A DNA stretch of 64,000 nucleotides, taken from positions 6,209,489-6,273,488 of the forward strand of contig CM119265.1 in NCBI GenBank assembly GCA_051294375.1, given 5' to 3'. The notes under the pieces were generated by a model. It had not been told where the DNA came from and made no database searches. It saw only the letters and a program-made list of their open reading frames with translations. Below, one piece after another: positions 8,594 to 18,329 of the stretch. Numbering within the stretch: position 1 is the first letter of the stretch; each line of letters begins with the position of its first letter. Both the position numbers and the translations under genes were made by a program. Source of the DNA: Paraspadella gotoi (Eukaryota; Chaetognatha).

Positions 8594-10770
8594 GTTTTTT
8601 CTTCTTGTTTGACTCACATCATCAAAGGCGCCAGAACTCGTGGTGCCCAACGTCGCGATGACGCTCATGGGCGTCAACCCGTCGCGGACGTCGGCTTCCA
8701 TTTGCGTCCGCAACGCGTCGCCCGTCATCCGACAGTTTCCGTCGTGCGCCACCTTTCGAATTCGTGACCCCTGGTGGGAAAAGAAGACGGAGAAAATGAA
8801 ATGACTTGATATCTCATTTAATTCTCTCAGACGAACCAGCCATCAATCCAGCCCTTTCCACGGAGTTGTGCGCTTGATCTGAGCAGTTACAGCGCCATTC
8901 GCGTGGATGGCGTCCCGTTTGCTTGAAAGTCGGCTTAGCAGCGAGCGTGACCATTAAGACTGATCAGAGGCCGAACCTGTACATTTATGAAATTGGTACA
9001 ACCAATATAAAAATTATCCATTCATTTAATAAATAAGCTATCTTGTCCCTGACTTTGACAGGCTTTGGTGGTTTAGGCCTCCATCACACTTACAAGATAA
9101 TAACATAGCAGGTTTCTGCAAGCTTTCAATCAAGACTCTTTCACAGTCTCATTTATTCACTCCCAGTGAACTGCTTCCCTATCAATGAATGTGTATAATA
9201 TTCAAAGAATGTTTCAATTGTATGAAAAGACCACTCCCTTAAGTATTAGATCGGGGAATACTATATTGTACTCCGCACTAGCATCAAAATACAAGGAGCT
9301 GAATTTTATGAAATTGGTACAACCAATATAAAAATTATCCATTCATTTAATAAATAAGCTATCTTGTCCCTGACTTTGGACAGGCTTTGGTGGTTTAAGG
9401 GCCTCCATCACACTTACAAGATAATAACATAGCAGGTTTCTGCAAGCTTTCAATCAAGACTCTTTCACAGTCTCATTTATTCACTCCCAGTAAACCTGGC
9501 TTCCCTATCAATGAAGTGGTATAATATTTCAAAGAATGTTTCAATTGTATGAAAAGACCACTCCCTTAGTATTAGATCGGGGAATACTATTATTGTTACT
9601 CCGCACTAGCATCAAAATACAAGGAGCTGAATTTTATGAAATTGGTACAACCAATATAAAAATTATCCATTCATTTAATAAATAAGCTATCTTGTCCCTG
9701 ACTTATAATACATTATAATACTTATAATACATCAAATATTTATATATGTACAATTGTACATAACACAACCATATTTTTTTACAATTTCCATCATTTTTGG
9801 AGAAAAGACGCACGTACTTGTGCGTTTTAATACATAACTATGCATGCTGCAGCTTCCAAAGATTCTTGGCAAGAAATGACCTGAATTACTCCTCCTCCTC
9901 TTGAATCGAATCCAGATTCTTCCCTAAACATAAACTCCTTCGGAAGTCCGAGCATCTTCGCCAACCAGTTCATCATTCTCATTTCCACCTCCGTGCACGC
10001 CGGACTCGCGATCTAATATCGGACCAGTAAAGATTGAATTATTTGATATCCGACTTTGCCCCTGACAGCGCTAATCGCCTGAAGCAAGTTTTTCTCTTTA
10101 TTTAGGACAATGACGTAATAATATTTTCTTTTTTGGATTCTTGTCTCTCATTGCCATATCCAAGCAAACTTATAAACTTGACATTACCCAAGTAAATCCC
10201 AGACATCCCAAAACGCCGCTTAACATGTCGGCTAGAACGGACGGGTAGGCGTTGCCGGTTGGAAAGTAGGCGTGAAAGTTGGGGTGTTGCCACTGCGTCA
10301 CTCCAGGAATCACAATCTTCTCGACGTCTGAGAGCACAGACTCCAAAGATTCGCCCGACTTNNNNNNNNNNNNNNNNNNNNNNNNNNNNNNNNNNNNNNN
10401 NNNNNNNNNNNNNNNNNNNNNNNNNNNNNNNNNNNNNNNNNNNNNNNNNNNNNNNNNNNNNNNNNNNNNNNNNNNNNNNNNNNNNNNNNNNNNNNNNNNN
10501 NNNNNNNNNNNNNNNNNNNNNNNNNNNNNNNNNNNNNNNNNAAAAAACAAACAAAAAAACAAGCATACTATATATAAACTACTTTATCAAATTCAATTTA
10601 CATTTAATTTAAACTTATAAACTCACATTGGGCGGATCGTCGGGCAACATTTTAAATATATCGCCGGGTCGGACATCGGGCAAGACCGGCCGACTCTCTA
10701 TGGACTCGACGTAGTCGGCGAGAAAGTCGACCATCCTCTTTCCCGTCTCCCGGAATTCCTCGGCGTCCAT
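6926..10770 (-). CDS. DDC-like: Group II PLP-dependent aromatic amino acid / tyrosine decarboxylase-like gene (9 exons)
   Basis: Coding exons in transcript order: 10627-10770, 10188-10358, 9881-10012, about 8837-8976 (damaged), 8618-8770, 8256-8405, 7810-8049, 7415-7564, 6926-7147. Joined, they give about 500 residues; animal AADC has about 480. Seen: N-terminal helix ([16 protein letters not shown]), WQHP..FHAYFPT substrate-pocket segment, ASPACTE, SDQAH with the PLP-stacking His, [14 protein letters not shown] with the pyridine-contacting Asp, NPTK with the PLP lysine, then [24 protein letters not shown] and the C-terminal IYLVP..KFVLRF. Family knowledge: cytosolic homodimers that decarboxylate L-DOPA, 5-HTP, tyrosine or tryptophan to amines. 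Every junction has GT and AG, and all junctions outside exon 4 are phase 0. Odd: the residue aligned with human Tyr332 is Phe, the residue before the PLP lysine is Thr, and exon 4 is frame-broken. AADC versus TDC cannot be settled by eye. Confidence 0.9.
7415..7564 (-). CDS. DDC-like: Decarboxylase exon 8
   Basis: 50 codons, acceptor TTCATCAG, donor GAG|GTGAAT. It encodes [20 protein letters not shown] and the diagnostic LGLVCFRLK, ending SLLKAIE. Phase 0 at both ends. Confidence 0.9.
7810..8049 (-). CDS. DDC-like: Decarboxylase exon 7 with catalytic loop
   Basis: 80 codons, acceptor CCCCAG, donor AAG|GTAAGC. It starts [15 protein letters not shown] and contains [19 protein letters not shown] and [10 protein letters not shown]. 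The flexible-loop segment reads [20 protein letters not shown]; the Phe of AEFL (codon TTT, 7963-7965) aligns with catalytic Tyr332 of human AADC (in DPTYL). The loop is about three residues longer than in human. Confidence 0.92.
8256..8405 (-). CDS. DDC-like: Decarboxylase exon 6 with PLP-binding lysine
   Basis: 50 codons, acceptor CCAAG (8406-8407), donor AAG|GTAAAG (8254-8255). It contains [20 protein letters not shown] and SFNFNPTK. The final codon is the lysine that forms the PLP Schiff base; the residue before it is Thr where vertebrate AADC has His. The preceding intron (8406-8617) holds a (CT)n tract. Confidence 0.92.
8515..8594 (+). repeat. (CT)n microsatellite inside decarboxylase intron 5
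   Basis: CT dinucleotides with a few CC and TT breaks, lying 24 bases from the exon 5 donor. In the transcript it reads as (GA)n. Confidence 0.95.
8618..8770 (-). CDS. DDC-like: Decarboxylase exon 5
   Basis: 51 codons, acceptor TTTTCCCACCAG, donor GTGAGT at 8616-8617. It encodes [11 protein letters not shown] and [21 protein letters not shown]. The ATLGTT motif includes the Thr that contacts PLP in AADC. Confidence 0.9.
8837..8976 (-). pseudogene. DDC-like: Decarboxylase exon 4, frame-disrupted (PLP loop and SDQAH segment)
   Basis: After the ACAG acceptor (8977-8978) the first codons read as the expected GSAS loop only if one G is missing. About a dozen bases later the frame must shift again to read [10 protein letters not shown]. 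The same frame then runs to [16 protein letters not shown], containing the His that stacks on PLP. The exon is 140 nt where about 168 nt is expected, and the stretch between LAAK and SDQAH is about ten residues short and does not resemble the family. The donor GCTG|GTTCGT is one base out of phase with exon 5; a G-homopolymer miscall at 8767-8770 would explain that. Either read error, mis-joined assembly or a genuinely broken gene fits. Confidence 0.6.
8985..9702 (-). repeat. Tandemly expanded dispersed repeat (family R1) in intron 3
   Basis: Three consecutive copies, about 8985-9304, 9305-9632 and a truncated 9633-9702. Each starts with the ATTGGTACAACCAAT inverted-repeat motif and runs through TTTAATAAATAAGCTATCTT and CCTGACTTTG to GGGGAATACTA. 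They differ by scattered single-base indels. Relatives lie elsewhere in this window, so the sequence is an interspersed repeat that has been amplified here. Confidence 0.85.
9881..10012 (-). CDS. DDC-like: Decarboxylase exon 3
   Basis: 44 codons, acceptor ATTAG at 10013-10014, donor CAG|GTCATT at 9879-9880. It encodes [20 protein letters not shown] and ends GGGVIQ, just before the Gly-Ser-Ala-Ser PLP phosphate-binding loop. Phase 0 at both ends. Confidence 0.88.
10188..10358 (-). CDS. DDC-like: Decarboxylase exon 2 (substrate-pocket segment)
   Basis: 57 codons between an AG acceptor (10359-10360) and a GTAATG donor (10186-10187). It encodes [20 protein letters not shown] followed by [17 protein letters not shown]. 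It carries the Trp and the Tyr-Phe-Pro-Thr motif that line the substrate pocket in AADC. Residue-by-residue spacing to exon 1 matches human AADC with no gap, so the 180-N run at 10362-10541 lies wholly in intron 1. Confidence 0.9.
10362..10541. other. Assembly gap, 180 N, in decarboxylase intron 1
   Basis: The N run begins three bases upstream (in gene direction) of the exon 2 first codon, so only intronic sequence is missing. Confidence 0.95.
10627..10770 (-). CDS. DDC-like: Decarboxylase exon 1 (start codon exon)
   Basis: ATG at 10768-10770 opens 48 codons ending at the GTGAGT donor (10626). The frame begins [16 protein letters not shown], the usual start of this family, so this start is preferred. 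It ends LPDDPPN in phase 0. Upstream, 10771-10860 shows no further in-frame homology. Confidence 0.88.
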
Positions 10771-11133
10771 TTGTGGGCGTGGCGCGACGTTAGCAGACGA
10801 AAAAGGAAGTAAAATAATTGGGAGAAAAACTTAACGATAAATTGGCGAACAAAGTAAGAATGAATTTTTTTTTTCCGTCACGAGAATTATTTTGGAAGAG
10901 GGCTTTTTTTAGGATTCTAATCGAACCTTTTAAGTTTGAATCGATATCTTCTGATACGAGTTGAGGCGATACCCAGTTTGAAGTGACCCAGACCCTCGTG
11001 AAGGGGAAAACTCCACCCTTTCTCGGGATAATTCAATTTGTTGTGAGTAAAGTTGTTGTTGTTATTGCCTTTTTCTTTAAAAGAGACTTCTCATGTCAAT
11101 CTATATATAAACAATCCATGTGAAGTATTTTTA

Positions 11134-11449
11134 GTTGCGCCGCGAGTACTTGCACAGTAACTCTATAAGTCACTTTTCGGTCGGTCGGTCTGTCGGTCGG
11201 TCTGTCGGTTTGTCCCACTTATGTTAAAAATGTTCATAACTTGCATATAGTTGGTTGCTCATTTGTTAAGACAGGAAAAAACCTCAAATCTAAGGGACTG
11301 CTAGCGCCGCCTTCAGGAAATCTTAAAACAATAAAGAATAAAAGAAGATATTCCATGCAATACACGGGCTAAGAAAATTATTATAGTCATGTCATGTCAT
11401 GTCATGTCACGAGAAATAAACGTGATAAGGCCGTCACTGCGGCGCAACA
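11134..11449. mobile_element. Small TIR-bounded element (MITE-like)
   Basis: The left end reads GTTGCGCCGCGAGTA. The right end, reverse-complemented, reads GTTGCGCCGCAGTGA, so the element has terminal inverted repeats of about 14 bases over 316 bases. Inside are (GGTC/GGTCT)n at 11178-11211 and (GTCAT)n near 11391-11408, and no open frame. No clear target-site duplication is visible. A second occurrence of the left end lies at 39316. Size and structure suggest a non-autonomous DNA transposon; the superfamily cannot be assigned. Confidence 0.6.
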
Positions 11450-11459
11450 AATTTGTTTT

Positions 11460-11941
11460 TTATTGATTTATTTTTTTCGTACATTTAAGGAATAATAATA
11501 ATAATAATAATAAGGATATATGGCATTCGATTAACCAGACCACCCGAAAGCCCCTTTGCCCCCCAACAACCGGTTGCAACTCAAGACTCTCTTTTCACGT
11601 TTCCTCCTCTTTTTTTTCGTAATTGTTTTGTGGTAATTGGTTCGCGGCAACAGCCAATTGGTTCTGGCGATTGTTCCATTCAATTGTCAATCGGTTTCGG
11701 TGATTCACCCAAAGGCTTTTGTGATCCTCAGACTTCTCACTTTTTGTCGCAGATCCGCGAGACGGGGACGGGGGGCGGGAAGATAGGCGGAAGGGAAGAG
11801 CTCAGCCGTTTGAAGCCACAAAAAACCCGGGGATAAATGGCAACACTCCTTTTTTTTTTCTTGTTTTATGATGAAGGAAACCTTTTTTTTTTCCGCTGAT
11901 GCGTTTAAAGGAGTTTGATCTTCTCATCGATGGTTTTTTTT

Positions 11942-11973
<32 letters not shown>

Positions 11974-12470
11974 TTCTTTTGGTTGAGAGATTTAAGAGCT
12001 TTTATCTCGATACAAAACAATAACGTTTTTGTATATTTTTTAAAAATGTTAATGCCGTTTTTACCCCGGCGGGTCTTTTTTAGTCGTAGCTTTTAAGAAA
12101 AAAGAAGTTGACGGCCTCAACTCTTATCTTTTTCGTTTCGTCGTTTGTTTTGTTTTATTTTGTTTTGTTTTATTTCTTTCCTGACATTTTTGTTTCTCGT
12201 TTTTTATTTAACTTTTAATTTTTTTTTTCCGCATTCTTTTTTGGTGACCTCCTTCCTCTTCTTGTTTTCCGCCCTTTAATCTCTCATAGTCGTTGTCCAT
12301 CGATACTTTTCTTTTCCTCACCCTCCTCACTCCTCCTCGGCTCCTCTCCTCCTCTCTCCTCCATCCTGTCATCGACTCCTCAAAGTCTTTGCGTCTCGTT
12401 TCCTCCATTTTCCCGCTCCGAGCAATCACCCTGAGACCGCCGCCGAGGCCACCATGGCAACGAGATCTCT
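11460..12470. other. Non-coding AT-rich stretch with short microsatellites
   Basis: Contains (AAT)n near 11490-11512 and (TTTC)n at 11940-11974. Only short, unsupported frames are present. Confidence 0.5.
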
Positions 12471-13454
12471 TCATGCACTTCCTTTTTACCCACAACCCAT
12501 TGCGGCAATAGGATTATCTCCCCAGTCAACAAAACTCAAAAGTGAAATAAAAACAACAATTTTCGTACGTGTATTGTCTATGCATACACGGTAAAGTAAA
12601 GGATCCTTCTTCAATCATCACACCCTCCCGAGTTCACTTTCTTCGGCGCCAATATAGCCCTCTTTCCACCTTTAACTTTAATACTCCAGCATCCCAACGA
12701 GATATCCTCCCGCCCACCTGGCATCTTTCGGAACGGCGTCTGCCTTCTTCACATAACCCGCCAAACAGTCGCCACACGGTCAGCGATATAATCGCCCCTT
12801 ATAATCACCGATAAAATCGAGAACATTTACTTATTATACTCTGGTTTTTTTGTGGGAGAGAAAGAAACTTTTTTGGAGTCTGTCTGTTCTCTGAACGTCA
12901 ATGCCGCTTGTCACTTCGCCGCGGAAATGCAAAATTAAGACGTCCACATGATATATATTATATAACATGAGACAATATTCATTAAACACATTTAAAATGT
13001 TAAATGCATTCAGATTATACAATATACGTATTACGTGGCGCGTTTAACTTTCAGTGGTGCCAAATCACATCTGCATCCTTACTTAACCTCGATCGATTCA
13101 TCCCTACTCTTAACCAACCCTAGTTTCCTCTAAATTCATACTCGCCTCCTTTCACGCTTCAACTTTCCTCCCACCCCAACTACCCCAACAAATCCCCTCG
13201 CCCAATTTTTCACCTTTTTTTTTCTCCTCTTTTCTCTTTAGAGCGAAATGAGTTTCGGACAGTTCGTTTCCACTCCAGACTTTCACATTGATCTACGAAA
13301 TAACCACGGGGTCGCTCCGCTGGGTCTCACCATCGGCCGTCCATCCCCCAGGCCTCATTCACGTGGAGGTGAGGGGGTGCAAGACGGTTCACAGCGGAGC
13401 TCACCCTGCCCCATTAAGGATGGCCGCTCTGAGAGTTCACATCATCGCCATTGC

Positions 13455-13479
13455 NNNNNNNNNNNNNNNNNNNNNNNNN
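13455..13479. other. Assembly gap, 25 N
   Basis: Exactly 25 N at the junction of the two 1-kb units. Confidence 0.95.
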
Positions 13480-14103
13480 CCTTTTACCCACAACCCATTG
13501 CGGCAAAGGATTTCTCCCAGTCAACAAAACTCAAAAGTGAATATAAAAACAAAATTTTCGTACGTGTATTGTCTATGCATACACGTAAGTAAAGGATTCC
13601 TTCTTCAAAGTCATCACCCTCCCGAGTCACTTCTTCGGCCGCCAATATTAGCCCTCTTTCCCACCTTTTAACTTTATACTCCAGCATCCCAAACCGATAT
13701 CCTCCCGCCCACCTGGCATCTTTCGAACCGGCGTCTGCCTTCTTTCACACCCGCCAAACAGTCGCCAAGGTCAGCGATATATCGCCCCTTATATCACCGA
13801 TAAAATCGAGACATTTACTTTTATACTTTTTTTTGTGGGAGAAGAAAAACTTTTTTGGAGTCTGTCTGTTCTCTGAACGTCAATCCGCTTTGTCACTTCG
13901 CCCGCGGGAAATGCAAAAATTAAACGTCAAATATATATATATAAACATGAGACACATATTCATTTAAACATTTAAAATTTAAATGCATTCAGATTATACA
14001 ATATACGTATTACGTGGCCGTTTAACTTTCAGTGTGCCAAATCCATCTGCATCCTTACTTAACCCTCGATCGATTTCATCCCTACTCTTAACCAACCCTA
14101 GTT

Positions 14104-14361
14104 NNNNNNNNNNNNNNNNNNNNNNNNNNNNNNNNNNNNNNNNNNNNNNNNNNNNNNNNNNNNNNNNNNNNNNNNNNNNNNNNNNNNNNNNNNNNNNNNN
14201 NNNNNNNNNNNNNNNNNNNNNNNNNNNNNNNNNNNNNNNNNNNNNNNNNNNNNNNNNNNNNNNNNNNNNNNNNNNNNNNNNNNNNNNNNNNNNNNNNNNN
14301 NNNNNNNNNNNNNNNNNNNNNNNNNNNNNNNNNNNNNNNNNNNNNNNNNNNNNNNNNNNNN
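14104..14361. other. Assembly gap, 258 N
   Basis: N run inside the second 1-kb unit. Confidence 0.95.
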
Positions 14362-14436
14362 GCAAGACGGTTCACACGCGGGCTCACCCTAGCCCCATTA
14401 AGGATGGCCCTTGAGAGTTCACATCATCGCCATTGC

Positions 14437-15151
14437 CGAGTGCCATTTAGCGTGACTCCTAGAGCTTTGGGCGAGGTGTTGCTTATTTTCCTTCGAGGAA
14501 AGTATCTTCTTTACAATTATTTCCGGCTACACAGTTTAATTAAAACAACTTTATTGTCTTAACAATTAACCAACAGTTCCAAACAATAATACAAAAACAT
14601 TTGCATGACCCTACGCCCCACTAAATGCCCAGTGCCCACTTTGCTCCAGTTCAGTTAACGAACGCCCCGTCGCAGCCTTTATTCCGCCCCAGCCCTTGCC
14701 GTCGCCATAAAAGGGTCCTCCNNNNNNNNNNNNNNNNNNNNNNNNNNNNNNNNNNNNNNNNNNNNNNNNNNNNNNNNNNNNNNNNNNNNNNNNNNNNNNN
14801 NNNNNNNNNNNNNNNNNNNNNNNNNNNNNNNNNNNNNNNNNNNNNNNNNNNNNNNNNNNNNNNNNNNNNNNNNNNNNNNNNNNNNNNNNNNNNNNNNNNN
14901 NNNNNNNNNNNNNNNNNNNNNNNNNNNNNNNNNNNNNNNNNNNNNNNNNNNNNNNNNNNNNNNNNNNNNNNNNNNNNNNNNNNNNNNNNNNNNNNNNNNN
15001 NNNNNNNNNNNNNNNNNNNGACGATTACGTGCCATTTACCATTTTGTCTCTGCCATTTGTCGCGACGGTTGGCTCCGCCGAATACCATTTAACACTTCAT
15101 ATCGTCTTGGCTTGACATCTGGGATCTCTCTCTCTCTCTCTCTCTCTCTCT
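14437..15151. other. Non-coding flank with a 298-N gap
   Basis: N at 14722-15019. An AATAAA on the minus strand near 14550 is the only gene-like signal. The stretch ends in (CT)n at 15125-15151 that runs into the next gap. Confidence 0.5.
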
Positions 15152-15378
15152 NNNNNNNNNNNNNNNNNNNNNNNNNNNNNNNNNNNNNNNNNNNNNNNNN
15201 NNNNNNNNNNNNNNNNNNNNNNNNNNNNNNNNNNNNNNNNNNNNNNNNNNNNNNNNNNNNNNNNNNNNNNNNNNNNNNNNNNNNNNNNNNNNNNNNNNNN
15301 NNNNNNNNNNNNNNNNNNNNNNNNNNNNNNNNNNNNNNNNNNNNNNNNNNNNNNNNNNNNNNNNNNNNNNNNNNNNNN
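15152..15378. other. Assembly gap, 227 N
   Basis: Starts inside a (CT)n tract, so the gap was probably caused by the microsatellite. Confidence 0.95.
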
Positions 15379-16004
15379 TTCAACATGAGTATTTTTAAAT
15401 AAGATAAGAATAAATTCATAGAAATTCTTTTAAGATAAACAGACAATTACCGATAAAATTAATGGTTTCTTTCGATTTTTCGTTTCTAGTTTAAACTTGG
15501 GATTTCAATATCACAGTTTAAATTTTTGAATGAAATGCATATATTTAATCTAAGTATTAATTCAACTATGAGAAGAGAAAAAACGCCGAAAGGGCCTAAT
15601 CGATTTTATGATTTTCTAAATCAGCAAGATTCGGCAGACCGCACTGCGTCATTCAAAGTTCCATGATTGCTGTTGATGTTGATTTTGTTGGTTTAACGTG
15701 ATTAAAGCGTTTTATTTAAGACAAACGAATCGGCTCATTATTATTTGTACATAGATTTAGATCCAGTTAAGCGCAAATGTTGTTCGGGTTTGTGTCTTCT
15801 TTTCATTCCATTACGGTCGACTTCCGTTCTCCTCATTCCTCAGTCCTCACGTTATCGGTTTTACTTATATACATATTTCTTCCTTGATTTTTTTTATTCT
15901 TTTTTATCGGGACCGATTTCATTTCCCCTGTCGGCGGAAGAAGGAATTAAAATTGAATCTTGCTCCGGTCCCTGGGATGGACGATGGGGAAAGGGAAGGA
16001 ATGG

Positions 16005-16057
16005 AAAGAAAGAAAAAGAGAGAAAGAGAGAGAGAAAGAGAGAGATAGGATAATAGA

Positions 16058-16128
<71 letters not shown>

Positions 16129-16540
16129 AAAAGAGAGAGAGAGAGATAGGATGATAGAAAGAGAAAAGAAAGAAAGGGAAAAAAGAAAGAAAGAAAAAAT
16201 AAAGAAAGAAAGAAAGAAAGAACAGAGAGAGAGAGATATAGAAAAAACCGAGAGAGAGAGAGATAAGTAAAAACAGAGAGAGAGAGAGAACAGAACAAGA
16301 CGAGAGAGAGAAGAGAGAAGCAAAAACTAGATGGAGAGAGAGAGAAAGGAAAGAGACAGCGAGAGAGAGAGGAACGAAAAACAGAGAGAGAGTGTGAAAG
16401 TGATAAAAGAGAGAGAGAGGAGACGAATGAAAAAAGAGAGAGAGAGAGAAAAAGGAAAAAATGTAGAGAGGAGAGAAAAGAAAAAAAAGAGCAGAGAAAG
16501 AAAAAGCAAGAGAGAAAAAAAAACTAGCAGAAAGAGAAAA
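16005..16540 (+). repeat. Long purine tract of (GAAA)n, (GA)n and mixed A/G words
   Basis: Over 500 bases almost entirely A and G on the plus strand, including about 16 GAAA units at 16066-16128. All long Arg/Glu/Lys frames here come from the repeat. Confidence 0.95.
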
Positions 16541-17085
16541 AAGATTCCAAGCGCGGCCTTGCAGTATCTCACTCCGAATTCACGAAGAGGGTCAGCGGAG
16601 AACTGAGAAAAATCAAAGAAAAAGGCGACTATGTAATACGTACTATGAATATGTAGATAAAAGCTAAAATAAATAAAATAAATGCAAACTTTTTCTTTCT
16701 TTGGCGAAAGTTCTTTCTTTTCGTTGTGTTTTTAGATACCAGGAAAATGGAAGACAAAGAATTTTCAAGCAACGGATTTGATTTTGTCCCTGTCATTGAA
16801 TAAAATCAGAATCGTTATTGAAAAAGAAATACGTCTTCATTTTCCTGGTTAACCTTTTTCTTGCTTATACTATGATGCTTAATTTGCATATAACAAAGGC
16901 CCGATCAAGAAGAAAAATTGTCAGTTTTCCCAGTTTGACTAAAGTAAACGCTAAGAAGAAGTGCTGGGAGAGAGAGAAACGTAAGCTCGAGGCATTTGAG
17001 TGTCCCCAACTGCGATGTCGATGTCCACAAAGTCGAGAATGATCACGGAACGCGGGCCGTCAAACCCTGCCAATTGCAGACGAGT

Positions 17086-17162
17086 CTAGTTGACAGGCCA
17101 CGCCTCCGCGACGCATGCAAACGTAGGGGAAGGCTGCGGCGCCTGGAAAGGCTGTCTGAACG
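17086..17162 (-). CDS. Candidate exon of unidentified gene (possible C-terminus)
   Basis: Follows a TTTCTACAG acceptor and continues the frame of the exon at 17223-17286 with matching phase. It ends at TAG (17086-17088) after QPSPTFACVAEAWPVN. Just beyond, in another frame, GPRSVIILDFVDIDIAVGD is open, so the true exon may continue if a base is missing here. No family recognised. Confidence 0.35.
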
Positions 17163-17222
17163 CTGTAGAAAGATAAGGAGAAAAGTAGTAATCTTAATCG
17201 AAAACGATCAGCTAGAACTTAC

Positions 17223-17286
17223 GACAGAAAGTCGGATCGCGTTGAAACTCCTCGTGCGCAAACCCTCGTTCAATTTCTGCGAAGAG
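17223..17286 (-). CDS. Candidate internal exon of unidentified gene
   Basis: 64 nt between TTTTACACGCAG and a consensus GTAAGT donor. Reads LFAEIERGFAHEEFQRDPTF. Its phase agrees with the exons on both sides. The sequence looks protein-like and is not low complexity, but I recognise no family. Confidence 0.45.
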
Positions 17287-17337
17287 CTGCGTGTAAAAGA
17301 ATCTTAGGTGGGAAGCCCTTTAGATATGCAGACTCAC

Positions 17338-17373
17338 GGCAGCGGGCATGATGTAAATCCGGGACGTCGCAAG
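17338..17373 (-). CDS. Candidate 36-nt microexon of unidentified gene
   Basis: Bounded by CATTAG and GTGAGT; reads LATSRIYIMPAA in phase 0 and splices in frame to the exon at 17223-17286. Upstream, 17425-17880 has several protein-like frames that do not join without a frame change. Confidence 0.4.
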
Positions 17374-18219
17374 CTAATGAGATATTGAGGTATTAATCTT
17401 CGGAGGGCTAATGAAAATTGGTTACCATTCCGTTCCGCAATTACCGCATTTCCCACCGGTTCGGCTATTGAATGAAGAGATGCCGCCCTAAGTGTTTGTC
17501 CAGCAAGAAGGTTGCATGTTGCGAGACTGCGGTAAAAGCTGGCCGCTTCGAGCGTGATCGGGGTAAGGAGGAACGAAGCTCTCGTCCGGCGACTCGGTAA
17601 ATCTTCCGAAGTGCTGGAAAACGCCGAACGGGCGCGAATTGGCCGGCCCTCCAAGACCGGCAAGCCGTTTTGTTTAGCCCCAGGTCTCGGAAGATACAAC
17701 GCAATTCCAAACTGGAGGGAGTATGATGATGGGGTTGACGCTGCAACGCGTCTGCGACTTCCGATGCCCGAACGTCTTGCAAGCGTCTGTCTTTGCAGCG
17801 CTCGAGCGCTTCAGCAATCGGCACGTATTTGAATACTTGCAAGAAGGGAATTTTTTGAAAAGAATTGTAAAAAATGCGAAACAAGTTCTTGGCCGTTAAG
17901 GCATCTCATTTCTCCCAGGCGACAGACCGGCAAATCCGGAGGAGCAAGTGGAATAGAGGCGTATCTGTGACTCCTGCCTGGTCTAAACGTTTGGCGCGGA
18001 AGCCGTAATCTGAAAAACGTGTAGGAAGCAGATGATTACTAATATTTTTTTGGAAATATATTACAGTGGTTGTGAAATAAAACAATTCATATAGCTTCGT
18101 GGCAACTTTCTTAAGGGTCGAGATCGTGCGAGACTCCAAAAGGGTTTCTTCCAAGCATCTGCGAAATTAGAAATAATGGCTTGAGGCTGCCCAGAGAAAA
18201 AACAAGGCGAAAGACATAC

Positions 18220-18283
18220 GCGGTTGACATCCGCGGATTCGCCCGCTCGCTGAAGGTTCATGCGATTGGTAAGGGATTTTCTC
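18220..18283 (-). CDS. Candidate internal exon of unidentified gene
   Basis: 64 nt between TTAATTTCAG and a GTATGT donor. In phase with the exon at 18330-18430 it reads RKSLTNRMNLQRAGESADVN. The next potential exon (18065-18158, reading LEETLLESRTISTLKKVATK in one frame) has good splice sites but the wrong phase. Confidence 0.4.
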
Positions 18284-18329
18284 CTGAAATTAATCGCAGG
18301 AAATCAAGTAATTTTAAGATAGAATTCAC

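Larger units (their letters stand above)
12480..14436 (+). repeat. 1-kb direct tandem duplication across a 25-N gap
   Basis: Unit 1 spans 12480-13454 and unit 2 spans 13480-14436. Both begin CCTTTT(T)ACCCACAACCCATT and end AGTTCACATCATCGCCATTG. Shared landmarks include TTTTCGTACGTGTATTGTCT and TGGAGTCTGTCTGTTCTCTG. The units differ almost only by one-base indels. The 258-N gap in unit 2 corresponds to sequence present in unit 1 (about 13130-13378). Confidence 0.85.

Noticed and set aside
10102-10620. Plus-strand and shifted frames over decarboxylase exon 2 and the 180-N gap
   Set aside because: Shadows of the minus-strand exon; only the frame with WQHP..AYFPT matches the family and its splice sites.
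14625-15446. Frames of 96-155 codons across the 298-N and 227-N gaps
   Set aside because: Nearly all residues are undetermined; flanks are repeats or non-coding.
15894-16323. Two overlapping 134-codon minus-strand frames
   Set aside because: They are translations of the complement of a purine-only tract, with no start context, splice site or composition of a real protein.
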